Of a DNA stretch of 64,000 nucleotides, positions 57,415 to 64,000 are shown piece by piece. The notes under the pieces were generated by a model. The model was not told where the DNA came from. It worked only from the letters and a program-made list of their open reading frames with translations, and did not search any database. The translations under genes were made by a program, and so were the position numbers. Source of the DNA: Climacium dendroides (Eukaryota > Streptophyta > Bryopsida > Hypnales > Climaciaceae); contig OX467082.1 in the NCBI GenBank assembly GCA_950106755.1, positions 992,001 through 1,056,000 of the forward strand, written 5' to 3'. Each line of letters begins with the position of its first letter. The stretch's first letter is position 1.

Positions 57415-60400
57415 TGTCGTACGCGCAATTAGCCGTAAGTATCTTTACAACGACAAATGGTTGCAAGATGACACGAATTATCGTTCCAAGGAACTCTAGT
57501 ATGATATCGATTGAATTAGAAGCATCCGGATTGTAACTACTCACTTAATCCTCCTTCTTTCACTTTCCCTACCTCACTCCGGAAACTTAGTACATTCCGG
57601 ATTCCGTTCCGGATCCAAACACACCCGGAATTGAGTTCCGTCTTTCTTCCGTTACTGATTTTTGTTACCTCTGTTTTACCCTCAGAGGGTCTGCCCTTGA
57701 TCTAGAAAGGGGTGGGGACTCACCACTTGTGTGACTAACCTCTTTGCACCCAAATCCTAACTAACAACACACCTAAGACAATACAGTTGTAGGAGGAGGG
57801 AGGAGTATTCTCTCATAGTTTCCGGATTGGCCGATCCGGAAGCAGGTCACACAAAGAAATTCTCACACTTCTCTTACTACAATGACGGATCAAAACTCAT
57901 AAACCTAAGGGAGTAGATTTTCAAGGAAAAGACAACGTACTGAGGTGGAGGTTGGTAGACCTTTCAGAGTAGCGGGAGTTCCTTTCCTCTGGCGGTTGCT
58001 TATCTCCGCACAGAACCCTCCTGGTTCTGGACTTGCAGGGATCTCTACCTTCTTATCTGGAGTGCTGTTCCGGCAATTTAAAGACACGTGACGCTCACAC
58101 TCCCTTACTCAACTTGCATCCCTTCTGACCAGTTCAACCCCCAAGAGATCTGTAGCTCAAGATCCGGATTCCTCCTCTTCCTCCCTTCTCTTTCTCCAGT
58201 ATAAGGCTACAACACACATGCATACACTTAGCCAAAGATTTTGTCTAAATGAAGTGCAACTAGAGGCACCCTGACTAACTTAGATTAAAAAAAGAAAATT
58301 GTAATACATACGTGAAAGCACTAAGATGGAATGGAATAGAATGGCAAACAACTAATTTGCCTGCCTTTAAAATACTAACACAAAAACCCAAAGTCAACTC
58401 CTAAAAGCCTGAAAAGGAAACCCGGAAATCTAGGCAACCAATCATTGAACCTCCGAAATATCCGGAAAGGCTAATAACTACCGTCCGAGATTGCTGGATT
58501 TTCGTACTATTCGCCTAAAATTCCGGAAACCAGGCCCATGCTCGGAAACCCGATCCGGATCCTATACTTCTTTTCCTACGAATTCTAATGCTTTGGCTTC
58601 CGTCCTTTCCTTGAGCGGCTCCTTGCTTGGCTGGTAGGCGTCCCCTTCGTGTTTTTAGCTGGCGTCGTTTTCGTTGTTGCTCGAGTCTGGATATGGCTCG
58701 TTGCGAGAGACGGATCGTTGTCTTCTTCAGTTCCGGAAGTAGAGTGGACACTCTCCTCCTCAGAGTCTTCAATGACTTGAACTTCCTTCTCCTTCTCTGG
58801 CAGTGTATCCTCCAACGTTGCGGGTTCGCTTCTCTTTTTCGGTGTAGTCTCTTGCATGTGTGGAAATCCTTTCGGATTAGTCTGAGCCGGATTGGTCATT
58901 CCACCGATCTGGTTGATGAGGTCTCCTCTGACTTGCTGTCCCGGAACCTTGAATGATCCGGTCATCAAATTCGGCATTGTTTGTGACTTGGGTACTTCCG
59001 GAGTTGAGAATTTGGGTGGTACCGAAACCGATTTCACGCTGGACTCACGTTCCGGTTCCGAAGTTGGCCTCAAATTCAGCTCCGTCATTCGCATCTTGTT
59101 GGCGGAAGGCTTGGCTGGTATGAGTATTCCCCTCAGTCCCTCCATTCAAGTTGCACGATCCGCTACCGATCTCCCTGGAGTACCCGAGACAAAAGGAAGT
59201 TCCGGAAAGGTGGAGAAATCCATCTCCTGATTTGGATCGATGGCCGCCAATAGCTATTGGAGCTCCTTCAAAATTCACTTTATCCTTACAGTGAAGTCCA
59301 CGAGGATGGTCACTACCTTGGTTCCGATGATGTGGCCTTCCGATATCAGCTTCGAGTCAAACAAAGCAGCTTTCGTGATGATGTTGGCTTTGATGTTGAC
59401 TGCTTTGGATAGATTCTTGACAAGAGAGAGAGCCTCTTTCTCTTTCTCCTTTGAAGCTGCCATTTCCCCTTCCGCCCAATTCACTCGGGCTTGGAGTTGG
59501 TTCCGTTCCGCCTCCAACTCTTGAATCCGCTCCTCCCTTCTCTTTAGATCGTCCAGTTTGGGCAGTCGCTTGACAACTTCCACAACTTGATCCGGCTCCA
59601 CCTTCAAAACTTCCGCAGTATCTATTACTAAATCCGCCAGGCTGTCGTGGAGTACCTTGGCCTCGAATATCCACCCTAAACCCAGCATTGAAAAATGTTG
59701 ATTCAGTTTCCACTTCCGGTCCTTTGCTGGACTCCCTTCTCTCCATCGCCGGTGGCTTGGATCGCGACCCCGGATCGGTTGACTTCCTCTTCTTGTTCCT
59801 TGGATTGGTCAAGTGCTCCTCGGGGGGTTCTTCCGAATCCGACTCGACCGGATCTTCCGCTTCCTCCCTAGAAAGTCCGTATGACAGAATCGCCTTTCCT
59901 GTGTCATACTGGATTACTTCCGGTGCATTCAAAAGTTCCTGTTGATGGTACAGATGGAACAAGTAGGTGCTAACTAGACTCGCCTTTGCTCGGGTTAAAT
60001 GATCCGCTAATTTAGCCACTATCTCGGCTATGACTCTACCCCAATGCACCACTCAGTTCTCCATAGCCCCGAAAATAGTATTGGCCACCGTAATGGTAAC
60101 CCGTATTGGTTTTTCCGGATACAAGATGGGAATGAGAAATTCTAGTATCCGCCTATGTCTCTCGTCCTTGCATTCGCTAATAGCGAAACCGTCCTTAGGA
60201 TTTGTAGACCTTGTGAACTTCCCAGCTACAAAACGGTCCATCCTTGATGCTAATCCGTTCCCGCTCTTCTGGAACTGATAGACGTCCGCCCAGATGTCCT
60301 CGGTCCACGTGACTAGCCACCCTCTCAAAGTGAGCTCATACTAATTCGGAACACCATGAAGTAGCTCCTGAATCATATCTTCACTCTTGAGGTTCCATGG

Positions 60401-60966
60401 TCGGTGTAGTAGACCGACACACCCTAACTTAGTTAAGTCTTCCTCTAACTGCTTGTGTAGTTCCGAATTATCTAGAATGGCCGGAGAGATAACCCGGGCA
60501 GATACCGCTACCTTCCGTACTGGTTCGGATGCCATAAGATCTAAGTCAGAACGAGAGAGAAATAACCCTACTTCAGTCGCTAACTCACCACTCTTTCTCT
60601 CAACTACTCACACGGACAGTCTCAGAAAAGCAAAACAAGAAAGTGAAGAGGAAAACCCTAAGCAAACAGCTTAAATACTAAACCGTCTTTTTATGGATTT
60701 AAGGACAACGGCTACAGGTCCGTTGTACTAACAGTATCCTACTCCCGTAGCTACAAGGTCTATACGGTAGGTTCCTGTCTTCCGGGTGAATCCGGATTCC
60801 GGATCCGAATAAGTTCCGGTTACGGGTCGTGCCGGAACGCTTATTTCCTAATTCAAGTTATCTTACCCAAAAATCACGTTCTAACTATAAATTTTTTTGA
60901 TTTTCCCTATTTTTCTCACCTAATTCTTGTATCATTGATCCGTTTCCGGATTCCGGATTCCCACAA
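57415..60966 (-). mobile_element. Solo LTR (3,552 bp) of the LTR-ORF retroelement family, TSD AGGGT
   Basis: On the plus strand it begins TGTCGTACGC and ends TTCCCACA; AGGGT flanks both sides (57410-57414 and 60967-60971), the 5-bp duplication made by integrase. It contains no primer-binding site, gag or pol and no second copy of its own ends, so it is one LTR left by LTR-LTR recombination. Copy B supports this: there the matching sequence directly abuts a primer-binding site and gag. The LTR carries an ORF (60535-58585, minus strand) and is rich in TCCGG/CCGGA words. Confidence 0.75.
58585..60535 (-). pseudogene. LTR-encoded ORF, copy C, disrupted
   Basis: Segments in order on the minus strand: 60535-60341 (EEDLTKLGCVGLLHRPWNL...ELLHGVPN), TAG, 60328-60053 (EDIWADVYQF...NPKDGFAISECKDERHRRILEFLIPILYPEKPIRVTITVANTIFGAM), TGA, 60052 onward (VVHWGRVIAEIV...YLFHLYHQQELL), a frameshift near 59690, 59688-59275 (coiled coil, then KAALFDSKL...GTKVVTILVDF), further stops, and 59145-58585 (Thr/Lys/Ser-rich tail ending RSRKGRKPKH). 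It aligns with copy B across the globular N-terminal part and the KAxLF motif. TAG at the first break corresponds to Gln in copy B. No enzymatic motif is visible. Confidence 0.7.
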
Positions 60967-61957
60967 GGGTTGTTGTTGGTTTTGGAAGAGAGATTTTGGG
61001 TTGATGTAGCTCATTGAACATTGAACCTTTGGAATTGAAACTTTGGCATCTGATTCTTTGCGTTCAGACCTTTCCAAATTGTGCTTTCAAGTTGTATTTG
61101 GGCTTGTAAATCAAAAGTTATAGAATTTTGAAGTTGAGAGGACCCAAGGCCTTCCATTGAGAAGAGCAGAGGCTTCTTTGAGCCATAACTTTTGGAGTAT
61201 TTTGCATCTTGTCTTGAGATATGGAGGGAGTATATATCATTATAATAGCTTTTCAAAAAGTCATCACAAATCTAATTTGAAGTTTGGAAGAGAAAGTTAT
61301 GAGGAGTTGAAGGTCTGAAGGAAAGTTGGGGTTTGGAAGGAGAAAGGCCGTGACTTGGAGCGACCACAACTTGGTGTGTGCTTTTCATAAGGTCTTCAAA
61401 ATTCTTGTGGAATTAGTTTGAAAAATTGTCTATCCATAATAAATTCATTCACTTGATTTGGATTCTTATTGAAGAAGTTATGGAGTATAGAAGAAAGGAA
61501 GGAGGGCTGCCTTCATAGTTTAGAAACCCGAGACTTTGTTCCTTAATAACTTTTGGACAGAGTCTTAGTTTCTTTTGAATATTTCTGAAGTTGTGGATAT
61601 TAGTGTTAAAATTCTAAATTGCTATTACACTTGCAATTTGGATTTTTAGTTCAAAAGTTATAGAATAATTTAGAGGCAGTAGTTGGTTGCCAAGGGATTT
61701 AAGGGACCTCTACTTTGCACTTTAATAACTTTTGGAAAGTAGTTTGGATAGAATTGAGATTTGGAGGGTGTTTTTCTTGTGAAGTTATCTTTCCAAAATG
61801 CTATTTCACTAAGCATTTGGAGACTTAGGCCATCTGTGACACTAGGAAAAAGATCGCAGCTAGTGGGAGGAGAAATTATTTAGTATTCTTTGGGATTCTT
61901 TGGGGTTCTTTTGAAGACTTAAAGATTCAAGGGCCGTACAAGCCGAGGACCTAGCCG
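60967..61957. other. Spacer between solo LTR and CACTA element, no gene supported
   Basis: Repeated 'aactttggaa', 'aaaagttat(a/g)gag' and 'tttgaagttg' phrases give a loose internal repetition about every 150-200 bp (61040-61800), suggesting an old degenerate tandem array. Confidence 0.45.
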
Positions 61958-63762
61958 CACTATAAGAAAACGGTGTCCGCTTGGACATCCAGCCAAAAAC
62001 GACGTATATCCGTGTAGACACGATACGTTGCACGAGACGTCAGGGTGTCAGGTCGAGAAAGTGGAGATTTTGCGATGATATCTGTGTTAGCATTGCTAGA
62101 TTGCAGTCACAGCATACTGATGCTACAAAAAACGTGCATGCAATGTAAGGCATCCAGGTGGACATCAGATGTTTCTCAAGATGTCCACAATAACATGTTT
62201 AGCCATGTCATCATCTTTGGTCAAACATACCTCACAAGTTTAGATAGAATTTTGGTGCGATCAGAGGTAAAGTGACTGCCTAAGGCTAAAAAGAGGACAA
62301 CGGGCAGGTGGTGACTCCTAAAAGCTTATGTGGCATTTGATGTGACGAGATGAGGTGGCTATTGTGTGACGTGGACCGATGAGGTGGCGAGATGATGTGG
62401 CTATTGTGTGACGTGGCATGATGACGTGGCTATTGTGTGACGTGGATAGGGTGGTGACGTGGCATGCCACGTCAGCAGCCGCGACCAGTCCATGTTCCGA
62501 CCTGGGATGTCTCCGTGGACATCACACCTAACGTGCTGACGTCCACATTGACATCACTTCTAGCGTTAACATTTTGTACTTCCTGCGACTATAACTTCAA
62601 ACCACATGCTATCCATGGTGCGTTTCATTACGTCTGACTGGACGTGTGGGCGTTGTGAAAGCAACTGTAGGCGTCCACTTTGATGTCAAAAATGACTCCA
62701 AATGTTCATTTGAATGTTTACAATGACATCAAAGAAAATATAACTAAGACATATAGATGTTCTTTTGAATGTTTACAATGACGTCCAAAAAAACATAATT
62801 AAGACATTCAAATGTTTTTTAAAACATCATTTCAGACATTATTGTATTCATATTCCTACTCATATTCTAGTTCTGTATATCCCATATGATTTGTCATGCT
62901 GTCTACACCCCACTAGTATAAAAGGCTTGTCTTCTCATCGATTAACAAGTGGATTTTTAAGCCATGTAATATACTTAATAAATATAATGTATTGTGTACA
63001 TGTGTACATGTGTATGGCATATTGTATATACTATATTTTGTATGATATATTGTATATATTGTAATTTGTATGGCATATTGTATATATTATATTTTAAATG
63101 ACATATTTTGTATGCTGTGTTGTTATATTACATATAATATACCATATATTGCATATTTTATATTGTGTACAACATATTGCTATAGTCTTTTATAACATAT
63201 CACATGATATAATAAAATATACCTCATGTCATTGTTGATGTCAGACGAGACATCATGAGAAGCATACAGTTGTTTCACCTGATGTTATTCAAGATACTCA
63301 GATGTCCACATTGATGTCTCAAATAACATCATTAAATTTTAAAAAGACAGTTTAGGAATCTCTGAGAAATGCCACGTCAGCATCCACGGATACCACGTCA
63401 ACATCTACGGATGCCACGTCAGCCAATTTTGTCATCACTGACGTGACATGCCACGTCACGTCACTGCCACGTCACTGCCACGTCGCTGCCACTTCATAAA
63501 CGGGCAATGGATGAAAAAAATGACACTCTGGCTTTCCCGCGCATATGCGGCAGCCACATGTCAACTTCCTAAGCCCCCCGTTGACCGAAGTTTTTTTGGA
63601 CATCACAATGTCCAGCCTAAAAATCTACGTGGACGTAGCATGCAAAATGCATGTCTACAGCAGCATGGTCTAATTGGACGTCCACCCTGACGTAGACACG
63701 TCAAGCGCGATGTCTGGATGTCAAAATTGCGATGTCTCGACGGAGACAGTTTTCTTATAGTG
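61958..63762. mobile_element. Non-autonomous CACTA element, 1,805 bp, TSD CCG
   Basis: It begins CACTATAAGAAAACGGTGTCC and ends, inverted, CACTATAAGAAAACTGTCTCC. CCG flanks both sides (61955-61957 and 63763-63765). The left part has repeated TGACGTGGC units (62330-62475) and the right part their inverse GCCACGTCA (63360-63490). An AT-rich core with 'gtatggcatattgtatat' repeats lies at 62990-63200. No transposase. TIR and subterminal words match the 16.9-kb element, whose transposase type probably mobilised it. Confidence 0.93.
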
Positions 63763-64000
63763 CCGTGTACTGTGGCTTATGGCTTTGTTATTCTTGGCCA
63801 GCTTTGGAGGCTCGTTGTCTTTTATTGTTTTTTCAATCCGGATTTGGAGGTGGGCGACGAAGTGGGGTTGATCATCCACATGGTCGAATCTTATGTCGTT
63901 CTCATTGGTGAGGCTAGATTAATGACCAGTTGACCGGTGAATTTGAAGTTTAGGAGCCCATCATTCAGACGGCAACTTGTGTTTTGCTGTCCCGTTTTAC
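63763..64000. other. Right flank, nothing recognised
   Basis: A short ORF spans the CACTA right end into this flank; it is chance. No repeat or gene seen before the window ends. Confidence 0.4.

Overview
This is nuclear DNA of a streptophyte: a land plant or a charophyte alga with a large, repeat-rich genome. The evidence is spliceosomal introns, plant-type En/Spm (CACTA) and DUF659-type hAT transposases, an LTR element with a tRNA-Asp primer site, and one conserved host gene. I cannot name the species. The host gene is the N-terminal part of cleavage stimulation factor subunit 77 (CstF77/CSTF3), seven phase-consistent exons at 7269-9754 (+). Most of the rest is nested mobile DNA and its repeats.

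Layout. 1-590: LTR fragment (copy A). 591-6894: AT-rich sequence with a 1.2-kb foldback and minisatellites. 6895-9754: CstF77. 11414-12334 (+): diverged copy of a retroelement ORF family (copy D). 14277-14695: GC-rich minisatellites. 15075-18073 (-): hAT transposase with a long acidic tail. 19208-20198 (-): unassigned ORFs. 20580-26017 (-): five-exon gene of about 1,590 codons joining a ParB/DGQHR-like domain to an FCP1-like HAD domain; it carries nine in-frame UAR codons, no UGA and no frameshift. 27092-44025: 16.9-kb CACTA element (TSD TAT) with a six-exon TNPA-like gene (-) and a TNP2 transposase gene (+), itself invaded by an LTR retroelement (about 32.27-36.43 kb) and a 216-bp MITE (42299-42514, TSD ACA). 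44026-48950: foldbacks and tandem repeats. 50146-55747 (+): a DUF8039-like/DUF7869 transposase-like gene split by a second CACTA element (50388-53145, TSD AGT); removing it restores the frame exactly. 56661-57098 (+): small broken ORF. 57415-60966: apparent 3.55-kb solo LTR (TSD AGGGT) with an ORF inside. 61958-63762: non-autonomous CACTA element (TSD CCG).

Possible new biology. (1) The ParB/HAD gene (-) and the DUF7869 gene (+) diverge and share a degenerate palindrome, AGCTCGATTCGAGCT, confined mainly to introns and 5' flanks. They may be two halves of one large mobile element split by later insertions. (2) The LTR family carries its own ORF of about 560 codons inside the LTR, upstream of the primer-binding site and gag. 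(3) In-frame stops in these mobile genes are mostly single C-to-T changes from Gln or Arg codons, and the ParB/HAD gene has only the Gln type. Methylcytosine decay is the likelier reading; recoding needs to be excluded.
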